64,000 nucleotides of DNA from JACRDG01 sp963760985 (GTDB lineage Bacteria; Desulfobacterota; Desulfomonilia; Desulfomonilales; Desulfomonilaceae), in assembly GCA_963760985.1 (NCBI GenBank), contig CAVXFM010000017.1, positions 655,272 to 719,271 of the forward strand, read 5' to 3'. Both the position numbers and the translations under genes were made by a program. Positions 8,391-17,847 of this stretch are shown in pieces (the first letter of the stretch is position 1; each line of letters opens with the position of its first letter). The notes beneath the pieces are model-generated. The model did no database searches, was not told the DNA's origin, and saw only the letters and a program-made list of their open reading frames with translations.

Positions 8391-10457
8391 TCAATGTCCA
8401 GGGCGTTCTTGGAGAACAATGCCTTGGAATTTATGGCACTTGAGTAACCACGAATAAATAACGAAGAACCCCGGATCTTCCACTTTGCGATAGTCGAGGG
8501 CTATGGAAAGCCGTGGGACTCTGCCGTAGGGCGTTGACGGCAAAGTCAGCTTTCCCAGGAATGGATTCCCCTGTGCGGTGATGCGCACGTGTCGCATCAT
8601 GCTGGCTCCATCCGGAGCAAACGCTCCACCGTATCTGACTGCTGCGAGAATCTGTTCCCTGAAGGACAGCACGTCAATCCTGGGCCTGTCCCAGTCCTGT
8701 ATCTCATCACACAGTCTGAGCAGAACCGCGAGAGGGTAGCGAAATACGTCGAGCGTCTCTCCGGAAAAATCATGGGAGGCCATTGCATAGAGCGTGTCCT
8801 CATGGCCTTTGACGAGCCGCGAGGCTTCCTCCGGTGTCCTGTCCCCATTTCGCTGGAGAATGTCCAGGACATGAAGTGCGCTGACCACTCCGTGATTCAA
8901 CTTTGTGGCAGAAGAGGCCGGAAACCGCAATCCCGCTTCCTCAAATCGCTCTCGGGCCTGATCGTTGAACCGAAGCTCGGCCTGTTTCACCTGCGCGGAA
9001 ATGCTCTCGCGGAACTCTTTGATCTCGGGGAAATCCAAGAATTCCGTCTCGGTCATGCGCATGTCCTGAAGTTCCATGATGTAACCGACATCGTGAAACA
9101 GGGATGCTACGAGCCAATTCCTTAACGACACACCAGAAGAAAAAACGGAATACTCGGGGAATACGGCCTTCATGAGAAAGAGCCCTAACAGGCACACATC
9201 AAGGACATGGAGGAAATGGTCGCGGTACCGCTCCTTGGTGGCGTAGAAAAGCGCCTGAGTCAATGCCATTTTACGAAGATCACTCTCAATATTCAGGCGA
9301 CGATCCACCCCGTCTACAAGCGAAGCGTACTCCGAGGCCAGGTATCCGATGGTGGCAAAATAATCGGTCGCTTCTTCAGTGTAATCACGTCGCGGATCGC
9401 CTCGAAAATAGATGGTGTTCTTGGTACGAGTGTGGTTGGACCAGAGCAAATAGAACTTCACGGCTTTGGCTAGGCGGCTATAAAGCTCTAAGGTTTCTTG
9501 CTCGGAGAGACCGCACAGTACATTCTTATTCTTCTCAACATGTTGAATGAAACAATGCAGAAAAAAGCCGAGGAGAAACCTCCAGGTAATGAAGATCTCA
9601 GGCAGCCCGCTGCATAAATCCCCCATAAACTCGTCGCAGGCATGCAAGAGTTTTTCATGTCGACCAATGAGGTCGGCAGTGGCGCTGGGCTCATCTTTAC
9701 AAATCTCGTTCGTGACGAAATAGGACATGGTGTCAACGATGACGTCAATCGGGCCCTTCTCAAAGGAGACCTTTCTCATCCCCACCATCTCACGCTTGGC
9801 TATAGCCTCCAAGAATGACGCGAGCAAGGACCGTGTGATTCCATGAGGGTCTTTGAGCAATTTGCGCCAAGAGGCCAGATTGCTCTCTATGATGGCCCCC
9901 GCTGCCTGCAAGCAAGGAACGACACAGTTACCAATTGAGGTAAATCTCTCACGATCAGCAGTCTTGAAGAGACTTTCGTGATCCGGAATCCCTTTTCTGG
10001 TGGCCATCATGAGTAAGAGAGCGTCTCTTCCGCCCAGCGAGAAAGGATAGATCATGAGCCCCACGTCTGTCGTTGCCGGATCAAATACACCCATTTCTGT
10101 CCACAGGAGATCGATCTCGTGCTTCGAGTCCACGAGAATCACCGAACCAATTTGACTGGGCCCCGCTTTCCGCATCTTGCCCAGAAACACTTCGCTCGGA
10201 GCAAAGCATGTCGTCTTGTGCGAACCAGTGCTGTTTGTCCAACTGATTGCCCCTGCCGGGGTCCCCGGCACGACCCATTCGCGGGTAAACTTCCCGGGAT
10301 CCGCGGGGTCTTGCCTGAGCACTATCAACTCGTCAGCAGAAAAGAGCTTAGCGATCAGATCGAAGAGCGCTTTGTCCGGTTCAGGGTTTGTAAAGGGATC
10401 CCAACTGGAAAATATTTGGCGGAGCAGTTCCAGTAGCTCTTTAGGAACGGCGTTCAT
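8391..10457 (-). CDS. HD-domain protein with GAF-like N-terminal region
   Basis: Encodes 688 residues from the ATG at 10457 (GGAGG 9-10 bases upstream); it overlaps the response regulator end by 17 bases, so translation is likely coupled. The N-terminal ~200 residues look like a degenerate sensory domain. The central part is helical. Around residues 430-560 an HD-superfamily phosphohydrolase-like region is seen, with YRDHFLHVLDV, LFHDVGYIMEL (the HD pair) and a later NHGVVSALHVLD histidine. An ASHDFSG motif follows. HD enzymes of this sort hydrolyse phosphoesters or nucleotides. It is the probable output or modulator of the adjacent kinase/regulator pair. Confidence 0.65.
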   Translation of the reverse strand: MNAVPKELLELLRQIFSSWDPFTNPEPDKALFDLIAKLFSADELIVLRQDPADPGKFTREWVVPGTPAGAISWTNSTGSHKTTCFAPSEVFLGKMRKAGPSQIGSVILVDSKHEIDLLWTEMGVFDPATTDVGLMIYPFSLGGRDALLLMMATRKGIPDHESLFKTADRERFTSIGNCVVPCLQAAGAIIESNLASWRKLLKDPHGITRSLLASFLEAIAKREMVGMRKVSFEKGPIDVIVDTMSYFVTNEICKDEPSATADLIGRHEKLLHACDEFMGDLCSGLPEIFITWRFLLGFFLHCFIQHVEKNKNVLCGLSEQETLELYSRLAKAVKFYLLWSNHTRTKNTIYFRGDPRRDYTEEATDYFATIGYLASEYASLVDGVDRRLNIESDLRKMALTQALFYATKERYRDHFLHVLDVCLLGLFLMKAVFPEYSVFSSGVSLRNWLVASLFHDVGYIMELQDMRMTETEFLDFPEIKEFRESISAQVKQAELRFNDQARERFEEAGLRFPASSATKLNHGVVSALHVLDILQRNGDRTPEEASRLVKGHEDTLYAMASHDFSGETLDVFRYPLAVLLRLCDEIQDWDRPRIDVLSFREQILAAVRYGGAFAPDGASMMRHVRITAQGNPFLGKLTLPSTPYGRVPRLSIALDYRKVEDPGFFVIYSWLLKCHKFQGIVLQERPGH

Positions 10458-10872
10458 CAGTAATGGACCTCCCCTCCACGCCGTCATGCAGTGCGGTAAC
10501 GATTTCGACCAGGCTCGTGCGTCCCCCTTTGGCGATGAATTTGCACACCAAAGACGAGCGCTCAGCCTCCTGTCTGACCGTGGCCGAGGGATTCGCGCTC
10601 AGGACTACCACCGGTATGGTCTTTTGCTGGGCCGTGAGCCAGCGCAGTACTCCAAGTCCGGTCTTGAACCCTTCATCGATGTGAGGATCGTCGCTCAAGC
10701 CTTCCCCAGGGGGCATCATAATGTCGAGGAGCATGACATCCACCTGTTTGGTCCTGAGTTCATCCAGCGCCTCGCCTCCATTCTCGGCTTTGAGAACGGT
10801 GAAGCCTTCTTCTTCGAGAACTTCGACGAGACCGTCATCGGGCTTGTCTTCCGCGTACAGGAGCGTGGGCAT
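10441..10872 (-). CDS. Single-domain response regulator
   Basis: Encodes 143 residues from the ATG at 10872, which has AGGAGG just upstream. Receiver-domain landmarks are the acidic pair in LLYAEDKPDD, the phospho-acceptor Asp in VMLLDIMMP, the Ser of VVVLSANP and the conserved Lys in CKFIAKGG. A ~15-residue insertion follows the phospho-acceptor (EGLSDDPHIDEG). There is no DNA-binding domain, so output is by protein contact, plausibly with the HD-domain protein whose start codon it overlaps. The kinase gene ends 14 bases upstream. Confidence 0.85.
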   Translation of the reverse strand: MPTLLYAEDKPDDGLVEVLEEEGFTVLKAENGGEALDELRTKQVDVMLLDIMMPPGEGLSDDPHIDEGFKTGLGVLRWLTAQQKTIPVVVLSANPSATVRQEAERSSLVCKFIAKGGRTSLVEIVTALHDGVEGRSITDERRS

Positions 10873-10886
10873 TGCAGACCTCCTAC

Positions 10887-13149
10887 CTATTCCACGTGTC
10901 TTGGCAAGGTAACGGTAAAGGTGGTGTTGAACCCCTCCCAATTAATGTCTTCGTTCAGCGAGTGCTGCCTTCCGTCGCGCACACTGGAGACTTGAATATC
11001 ACCATCGTGGTTCCGCACCACTTCGCTGGCCATGAGTAAGCCCAGACCGGTCCCGGGGACAGGACGACGGCTATCTTTGACCGATGAACGAAAGCCGCGT
11101 TCAAAGATCTTCCGTGTTTCTTCCAGGGGGATACCGTGTCCGAAATTGCTGACCGTAATCTCAATCCCCTGCAGGGGCACTGATTCTCGGACGCTTATGA
11201 TGACACTCTTGTGCCGGTGAGAATACTTGATCGCGTTGTGAATGAGATTGGTCACGAGCACGTCGACGTGAAACTTGTCCCAGCGTACGAAATCTTCTCT
11301 CAGGTCCAGGGTGGACTCAATCACGATCTCCCTCGAACGGACCACGGCCTTGAACTTGTCCGAGCATTCCTGAATGAGCTCCCGCAGAGAGAATGGCATG
11401 TCAAACTGATACACGGCCTGACGGTAGTTGACGTACGAATACAGAAGATCTTTCCTTGCATCCAATTCGGTGACAGCTGCACGCATTCGGTTGAGAGCCT
11501 GGTGCACACGCTTCTCCGAGAACCCGTCGCGAGCCGTGCGAAGGTCCAGAATTTCCATGGCCATGCCGATGTCGTACATGCTCTGATTCAAGGTGTGAAA
11601 AGTGTTTTCGATATAGTCTCGAAGTCTCTCTTGCTCGGCTTCGAGACGGATGGTTCGCAGCGCGTGATTGATGTCGTGAGAAACCTCTCTCGCCACGTTG
11701 CGCACACATCGGCTGAAGGCCGAAGAGAAGCCGAGGGGGCGATCCTTTCGATTGACCAGAACGAGACAACTTTCGCCATCCTCCCGAGGAACCATCGGAC
11801 AGAAGACCACGCTGTGAACGTTCTTCTTCCACGAGCCCTCCATAGCTTCCACGAGCCGTCCCACCACGTCGGATCCTTCCTCTTGGCTGGGCCAAAATCG
11901 ATTTCGCTTGGCATCCAGGACAGGACTGAACAAGGAGCGTTCCAGTTGGGTGGTTGGGGCTGTCGGCGTGGAAGACGCTTTCACCACAAAGACTGCCCTG
12001 GTCCTTTCTCCACCATATTGAGTCTCCGCCATGAGGTAGTGTGCTTCCTCGATCTCCAGAAAATCGGTCATGCGACGCAGGACATGCGTGAGTCTGCGCC
12101 ATAAAGCCTCCCGTGTGGAGATCTTTTGAGGCGCTTTAGCCCCCACACGATACTCCGGCGTATTGAAAAGCGCTCCGATTTCGTTAATGAATCTCCCGTC
12201 GATACGGCGCCGCTGCGCGTGATAGGCCTTTTCTGCCAGTTCCGCGAGTATCTTGGCTTGGGACTCCACCGCCTTCTTGCGCTCCCAGTGTTCGTGTTCC
12301 CCCCTCCACGCCAAAGGAGCACAAGCCGCGGGCTCACTCCTTTCCACCCCCGGCAACCCCAACAAACCTTTGAGTCCACGGGGCGCCGCATAGCCCATGG
12401 CTTCCATGCCTGCAGCTCTTTCCAGCACGCGCCTGTCCAGCCCGAGTGCGCTCGCCTCCTTTATTCCCTTCCTTATCTGGCGTTCCTGCCTATCCCGCAG
12501 ATCGGTCCTCTGCATGTTCCCACAGACAAATACGCCCACCACTCGTCCTTCCACGAGGATGGGAACAAAGTATTTTTCCAGGCCTATCCAACAGGCGCCG
12601 GAATACGGTTTCTTGTCGTCCCTCCGCCTGGTCACTATGGCCTGGATCGATTTGTGGCAACGTCGAATCCCCTCGTGGTCGGCATGCACACGGGTGCAGA
12701 AGTCACCTATGTATCGGTCCGGATCTCCGGGATCGATACGATGGAACGTGTCCCCGCGAGGCTCCAGCACGGTGACGCTGGACCCCAACACGTGACTGAA
12801 TCCTTGAAGCAGCGCCCTGACCGCATCCTCGCTCACAAATTGAGTGAGATTGACCACGTTATGGGGCTCCACCTCCCGGTATTGGTGCGCGAGTATCCAG
12901 TGGGATTCGTGCGGGACGGTATACCTCGGCCCCACGGTGGGCAGTTGGTTCCTGCTGTAACCGTTCGGCCTCTTGCACATGGGAAAAGGCGCTCTTGGGA
13001 TGAATCACAAAGGAGTAGAAGCAATTATGTCCCGGGCAATCCAACTTGATCGGATAGGCCTGGCCCGTGCCTCGAAAGGAATGCTCATGGCCGCACAGCG
13101 GACATTCGAATTTCACCATGGACGAGGATGGTTTGACAGGTTGTGGCAT
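10887..13149 (-). CDS. Histidine kinase with zinc-ribbon and PocR-type sensory domain, one-base frameshift
   Basis: A possible zinc ribbon (FECPLCGHEHSF … CPGHNCFYSF) opens the protein. A frame change near 12975 joins it to the main frame, whose codon use is strongly GC-ending from there on. A PocR-like domain follows, with cysteines in DFCTRVHADHEGIRRC and GACWIGL. Next come a GAF-like region and a kinase core: histidine in REVSHDINHALRTI, N-box NLIHNAIKYSH, a NFGHGIP box and GTGLGLLMASEV. PocR domains bind small ligands such as hydrocarbons or alcohols. The start is uncertain: 13149 and 13119 both lack a clear ribosome site, and an ATG at 12980 would omit the zinc ribbon. Confidence 0.7.
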
Positions 13150-13468
13150 GAGGTTTTCCGCGAGTATCTCAGGGGGTGCATGGACGGACAGCCGGCAGAC
13201 TCCTGGGACGGAAAGACGAACACATGATCGGATAAGGGGGCTACGGGGCAACGCAGCCTGGGTCCTCAGACTCTCGGACGACGACGAAGCGTTCCGCGAC
13301 AGCCTTCCCGCAGGGAGATCGCTGTAACCGTCCTTCTTAACCGGTCTGTTCCGCTCGTTAATCTCGTAGGTGATGTCTCGTGCACATCAAGGCAAAAGTG
13401 TTCTCCTGCGCAGGTGGAACGTATCGACGTATCGGGAATTCTCCGCGTCTCAACGGTGTTGGTCTGAA

Positions 13469-13484
13469 TGCAATTCTTGAGCCA
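13469..13484 (-). promoter_or_regulatory. Sigma-54-type promoter match
   Basis: Read on the minus strand the sequence is TGGCTCAAGAATTGCA, that is TGGC, seven bases, TTGCA. It matches the TGGCAC-N5-TTGCA consensus at all but one specified base and has the invariant GG/GC pair at correct spacing. It points toward the kinase operon, whose first start is about 310-320 bases downstream. A sigma-54-activator-like gene lies just upstream. Confidence 0.5.
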
Positions 13485-13631
13485 AAGGGTATGGTGTGGC
13501 AGAGAGAGCGTGGAAGGGGCTGAAGAATGAAGTGGGCAGCACCCCCGCGTGGTGCGAACGGAAACAGGGCCAATGACACTCACACGGGGCTGCCAATAGG
13601 CCCTATTTCCGCAATGCCAGGCAGGAGTCTT

Positions 13632-13648
13632 CCTGAAGCATATTCAGG
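13632..13648. repeat. Dyad CCTGAA-N5-TTCAGG, possible enhancer site
   Basis: A perfect 6-bp inverted repeat with a 5-base gap. A further TTCAGGAT half-site begins at 13671, 28 bases after the same motif at 13643. It lies about 175-190 bases upstream of the start expected from the sigma-54 match. That is the usual location of activator sites for sigma-54 promoters. Function is inferred from placement only. Confidence 0.35.
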
Positions 13649-13773
13649 ATGACGGTCATTCTCAAGACGCTTCAGGATCGATCAACCAAAAGGTCGCATC
13701 ATGACGAGACGTGGTCGCAAGGCTCCGCCATGGGAAGGTGCCCTGACGCGGTCATCTTTCGTGGCGTTCGCTC

Positions 13774-15147
13774 CTATTCCTGAGCATTGCCGCGTTGCGG
13801 CTTTTGCTCCGCAACCCGATATCGCGTGACTCTTTTCCCTTCCGCGCCGAAAAGGCCTTCCACGAGCTCGTGTTCCACCAGCGAGCGAAGGAGCCGCCGC
13901 GCGGTCTCTCGACCCAGGCCGAAGAACCGCTGCACATCACCAGCGCCGAACGTCCTATCTTCATGATCGCTCAGGAACGCGGCCAGACTGCGGCGACCCT
14001 GCTCGGAGCGTAGCACGCGAAATCCTTCGTCCTTCAGGATTTCCTCTAACGCGTCTAGAAGCCGAGCAGGGGCGTTCATCACCGTTCCGATGGTTTCCGG
14101 AAGATCTTCAATCCGAATCCTGCCTGACGGCCTCTTTTTCAGAGCGAATGCCAATGCAACCTCCAGCTCCGCAAGATTGCCCGGCCAATGGTTACTCACG
14201 GAGAACATCCAGCGCCTGGGGATCGAATCTGCTCAGAGGATCCGACTCCCCCCGCGATACCGTGAAGAATCGTATCAAAGCGGGGATATCATCAGTCCTG
14301 TTGCGCAAGGGAGGAATCTCTACCCTCATAGGATTGAGAAAGGACAGCAACTCGGGAATCATGCCCGCAACCTCTATGCCTGACGGGTCGGGCGGCACGG
14401 ACGACACGATGATCCGAAACGAAGCTTCGGAGGACAGCTCTGCCATCAACTGCTGGTAAAGCATCTTCTGAAATGATCCCGGGGAGTCCTCTATTCCGCT
14501 TACAAAGATGGTCGCGTCCGACCCGAGTTCCTGGTGAAGTTCCCCGAGAGCCATGGACCACGACCTGCCGTAGTCCCATACGTGAAACGTGTGGTCCGGC
14601 AAGCCTCGCAGCTTGTGAATCAAACGGGCAAGCCATTCAAGCTCAGTCCCCCTTTCGCCGGTTATCCAGACAGGGAGGTCGGTTGCAGCGAGGCCCGCCA
14701 GTTTCTGGTACGCGGCTTGCATCGAACGGTTCCCGGAGCTCGGGATCAGGGCAGTGTCTCCCGCGTGGAACTCCGCGCCAGATTCCTCGCGGAGCACAAC
14801 CTGAAGAGGTAGTCCAGGGCGGAAAGCAGCCGAGACTGCTCTTCTCCTGTGAGGGGAGACTCCACGATTTCGTTGAGAATCGTGCGGCGTTCTCCGAGAA
14901 GTTCGGCGTTCTCCGCGGATTCCATTCGCTTCCAGACCGTTTCGATCCACTTCAAGATCTGGTCGGCTGTGGCAGGGCTTTTCAGCTCACCGGGATCGAT
15001 GTCTCGATCCGTACGAAACGTGTGAGGTCGAAAAACGTCCTGGACGACTCTGAGAAGCGAACCAAACGAGGCTTTTTCTCGGCTCTTTGCAAGGACTTGC
15101 GCAGCTGGCCAGAGGCGCAGCGCATAATCATCGAAGGTGAGGTTCAT
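13774..15147 (-). CDS. Degenerate sigma-54-activator-like AAA+ protein with C-terminal winged helix, two frameshifts
   Basis: Three frames join into one 458-codon protein, with changes near 14803 and 14205. The start is the ATG at 15147 (AGGAG 6 bases upstream; the ATG at 15153 abuts the AGGAG). The N-terminal ~110 residues are helical. A NtrC-type AAA+ core follows, with MQAAYQKLAGLA, a P-loop position reading TGERGTELEW, DATIFVSGIED in place of GTLFLDEI, IPPLRNRTDDIPALI and HWPGNLAELEVAL. It lacks the P-loop lysine and the GAFTGA loop. The C terminus is winged-helix-like (GLGRETARRLLRSLVEH), not Fis-like. It is probably a regulator that cannot open sigma-54 promoters by itself. Confidence 0.65.
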
Positions 15148-15332
15148 GTGCATCTCCTGCCATCATCGAACGACATCTTCGAGACAGCAGTGTGGGGTGG
15201 TCCTTCGGGAACGAACTTACCACGAAGGGAGGGCCCGGACAATGAGCCCAATCATGAATTGCCGAGATGCATTTGGCGTACCACACGGCTTGGCCGCCAA
15301 CCTGTTTCGTGAAACAAAAGGGGAAAAGAGCA

Positions 15333-15536
15333 GTGAGTAACGACCCGATGACAGAGATCGACCCGGAATCACTCCGGACTTTGAAAAGCCTCGTTCACTC
15401 TATTGAAGTCTCGTTGAGTGGTATGGACAACAGGATCAAGAAAGAGTTGGAGGTGGTCGAGGTCTCGATGGCCTTGGCAAAGAGAGCTCGAGAACTCTTG
15501 AGCAACATGCTGCAAAATAACCGTCAGACAGACTGA
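15333..15536 (+). CDS. Small coiled-coil protein of unknown function
   Basis: Encodes 67 residues from a GTG at 15333. The sequence is almost entirely predicted helix, with heptad-like spacing (ESLRTLKSLVHSIEVSL … KELEVVEVSMALAKRARELL). No cysteines or membrane segment. It is divergent from the AAA+ regulator gene across about 185 bases. I do not recognise it. Confidence 0.5.
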   Translation: MSNDPMTEIDPESLRTLKSLVHSIEVSLSGMDNRIKKELEVVEVSMALAKRARELLSNMLQNNRQTD

Positions 15537-15763
15537 TTCGGGTCGATGTTTCCCGGGCCACCACAGGTTGCGGCCCCCCATTTCACACGGATGGTCAAGA
15601 AACAGCACAAGGGGTGTCTTGGAGCGAGCGCTGGCGCCCGAGTGAAGGGTAGGGCGCCAACGTCGATGTCTCGAAGGATACGTACGGAAAGACAATCTGC
15701 AGAAACACCGCACCTATCTTGGCGAATAAGTCCTGGAAAAACGGGTCTTCGGCAGAGTCAGTC

Positions 15764-16201
15764 TCAGAAGCTGTACAGTTCTTCTCCGTACAGCTGTATC
15801 CATTCCCGCGATAACGCGTCGTGGGCAGCTGCAAGATTGTCTACCCCAAGGAGAATCACGGTCCGGTCCGCAGGCCCATGCGCTCCCAAGTAGGAGTACA
15901 GATACGCCACGTTGACCCCTGCCAGCTTCATGGGCTTGAGAATCGCGTTGAGCCCGCCGGGATGATGGGGAACCTCCGCTGCCAGAATCTCTCGGAGCGA
16001 AGGCGAATAGCCTGCGCTCTCCAGGATATTCATTACGCGCTGCGGGTCATTGGCCACAAAGCTCAGCGTGCCCTTTTCCCCCTCGGCTATCACGGTCAAA
16101 GCGAGAATATTGATACCGTTCGCGCCCAGAAGATCACTCAGTTCGGATAGGGCGCCCGGCCTGTTTTCCAGTGTCAGCACCACCTCTTTCACGGTCTTCA
16201 T
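15764..16201 (-). CDS. Tandem ACT-domain protein
   Basis: Encodes 145 residues with GGAGG before the ATG. Two ACT domains are visible: residues 3-70 begin VKEVVLTLENRPGALSELSDLL with the ligand-site Gly-Ala turn and an INILAL strand, and residues 72-140 repeat the pattern (HHPGGLNAILKPMKLAGVNVAYLYSY). ACT domains bind amino acids or similar ligands. It lies about 300 bases downstream of the 2-oxoacid:ferredoxin oxidoreductase genes in the same direction. An amino-acid-sensing partner of that enzyme is a reasonable inference. Confidence 0.8.
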   Translation of the reverse strand: MKTVKEVVLTLENRPGALSELSDLLGANGINILALTVIAEGEKGTLSFVANDPQRVMNILESAGYSPSLREILAAEVPHHPGGLNAILKPMKLAGVNVAYLYSYLGAHGPADRTVILLGVDNLAAAHDALSREWIQLYGEELYSF

Positions 16202-16504
16202 CAGTAACCTCCGATTGTCTGTCCCCGACTCGTCATGCGATCTCTCACGCGCATGGCACGCGAGTGCGAAAATTTGTCCGATGCGGTATGGACCTCAATT
16301 CGTCTCGCATTCAAGGCAACGACGAACGCTGCATGCCTTTCACGCGGCACATTGCGTGACTTGCTTCGCCTCAGAGTCGCCCCATGGTCCGACGCACGCA
16401 TCGCTATGACAAGCCATGGGCAGAATCGCCTGTGAGCCATACAAGCTTGTCTCCCTCAGCGTTGCCGCACTGGACTCCACGAATATTCAAGCGAGAGGAG
16501 AGAG
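16202..16504. other. 303-base gap between oxidoreductase gamma subunit and ACT gene
   Basis: No gene, clear hairpin or promoter match seen. The ACT gene may have its own promoter here, or read-through from the oxidoreductase operon may cross it. Confidence 0.4.
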
Positions 16505-17050
16505 TCAGTTTTCCACAGAAATGTATTGAGCGCCTGTGGCGAGCCCTTTTTGGTTGACGTCGACCAGGGTCTGCTTCTTCCCTGCGAGCACGGTTTCCAC
16601 GGCCTGCTCAAGTGACGAAGCAGACAGCATGCCCGTGATCGCGTTCACCGCCCCTAGCATGATCATGTTCAGCGTCCGGTCGTTTCCCATCTGATGAGCC
16701 AGAGAATTCGCGGGTATCTTCACGACAGTGATGTCGGTGCGAGAAGGCACATCGGAAATCAAGTTGCTGTTAAGAAACATGGTTCCACCGGACCGCACCA
16801 TGTTCTGGTATTTGACCATGGACGGGTAATTCATAGCTACCACGAAATCCGGAGATGAGGAAATGGGAGACGCGATCTCCTCGTCCGAAACCACTACGGT
16901 GCAGTTGGCAGTTCCGCCGCGCATTTCCGCTCCGTACGCAGGCAGGAAAGTCACGTGCTTGTCTTCCTTCATTCCCGCGTTGGCCAGCACGTACCCCATC
17001 ATGAGGACTCCTTGCCCCCCGAAACCCGAGAATATCACTTTAAGCAACAT
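16505..17050 (-). CDS. 2-oxoacid:ferredoxin oxidoreductase, gamma subunit
   Basis: Encodes 181 residues matching the gamma domain of the 2-oxoacid:ferredoxin oxidoreductase family, with FSGFGGQGVLMMGYVLANAG at the N terminus and the RGGTANCTVVVSDEEI segment. The subunit helps bind coenzyme A and shapes the dimer. The start overlaps the beta subunit end by 11 bases, indicating translational coupling. The order ferredoxin-alpha-beta-gamma is that of Vor/Kor-type enzymes. Confidence 0.9.
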   Translation of the reverse strand: MLLKVIFSGFGGQGVLMMGYVLANAGMKEDKHVTFLPAYGAEMRGGTANCTVVVSDEEIASPISSSPDFVVAMNYPSMVKYQNMVRSGGTMFLNSNLISDVPSRTDITVVKIPANSLAHQMGNDRTLNMIMLGAVNAITGMLSASSLEQAVETVLAGKKQTLVDVNQKGLATGAQYISVEN

Positions 17051-17777
17051 CTTTTATCACCTTCAGCGGGAAGATTTTTGTCATGGTCTCGTCCACCCAT
17101 TGGATCGCCTGGGAAGGAGTCATCTTCCAGTTGGTGGGACATGCGGACAGGATTTCCACGAGAGAAAATCCCTTGTCCTCGAGCTGGACCATGAAGGCTT
17201 TCTTGATCGCCTTTCGCGTGCGAATGATGTTCTTCGGCGTGGTGACGCTGGTCCTCTCGATGTACACGCTCCCCGCAGCCACTGCCAACATCTGGCTGAG
17301 ATCGAGAGGGTTTCCTTCGGGCACGGGCCGCCTTCCGAGGGGCGTTGTGGTGGTGACCTGTCCGAGGAGTGTGGTCGGGGCCATTTGTCCTCCGGTCATG
17401 CCATACACCGCGTTGTTGACGAAGATAGAGGTCACTCTTTCGCCCCTGTTGGCCGCGTGGATGGTCTCGGCAGTGCCGATGGCCGCGATGTCGCCGTCGC
17501 CCTGGTACGTGAACACTATCCGGTCAGGCAGCATTCTCTTTATTCCGGTGGCCACCGCTGCAGCTCTGCCATGAGGCGCTTCAATCATGTCCACGTCAAA
17601 GTAATTGTATGCGAGCACGGCACAACCCGCGGGCGGCACACCAATGGTGCGTTCCCGGATTCCCAGCTCATCTATGACTTCGGCCACAAGCCGGTGAATG
17701 ATACTGTGGCCGCAACCCGGGCAATAATGGAAAGGGGTCTCTGTAAGAGACTCCGGTCTGGAAAAAATCTTTTTCAC
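17040..17777 (-). CDS. 2-oxoacid:ferredoxin oxidoreductase, beta (TPP-binding) subunit
   Basis: Encodes 245 residues from the GTG at 17777 (GGAG 7 bases upstream); a longer frame to 17822 lacks family similarity in its extra residues. It carries YCPGCGHSIIHRL at the N terminus and the thiamine diphosphate motif from TYQGDGDIAAIGTAE to VNNAVYGMTGGQMAP. Decarboxylates the 2-oxoacid and passes electrons to ferredoxin. It matches the VorA/KorB branch; the true substrate (2-oxoisovalerate, 2-oxoglutarate or an aryl 2-oxoacid) is not settled by the sequence. Confidence 0.9.
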   Translation of the reverse strand: MKKIFSRPESLTETPFHYCPGCGHSIIHRLVAEVIDELGIRERTIGVPPAGCAVLAYNYFDVDMIEAPHGRAAAVATGIKRMLPDRIVFTYQGDGDIAAIGTAETIHAANRGERVTSIFVNNAVYGMTGGQMAPTTLLGQVTTTTPLGRRPVPEGNPLDLSQMLAVAAGSVYIERTSVTTPKNIIRTRKAIKKAFMVQLEDKGFSLVEILSACPTNWKMTPSQAIQWVDETMTKIFPLKVIKDVA

Positions 17778-17847
17778 CTGACTACTCCCTGTGCACGGTC
17801 GTGACGAAACCTCATCGGGCAAGCCTCACGGCGCTGCTTTTCCCTGA

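Larger units (their letters stand above)
13150..13773. other. 624-base non-coding stretch upstream of the signalling operon
   Basis: No convincing gene on either strand. It holds a sigma-54 promoter match (13469-13484, minus strand) and a dyad with a repeated half-site upstream of it (13632-13648 and 13671). This suits an enhancer-dependent control region for the kinase gene. Confidence 0.6.
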
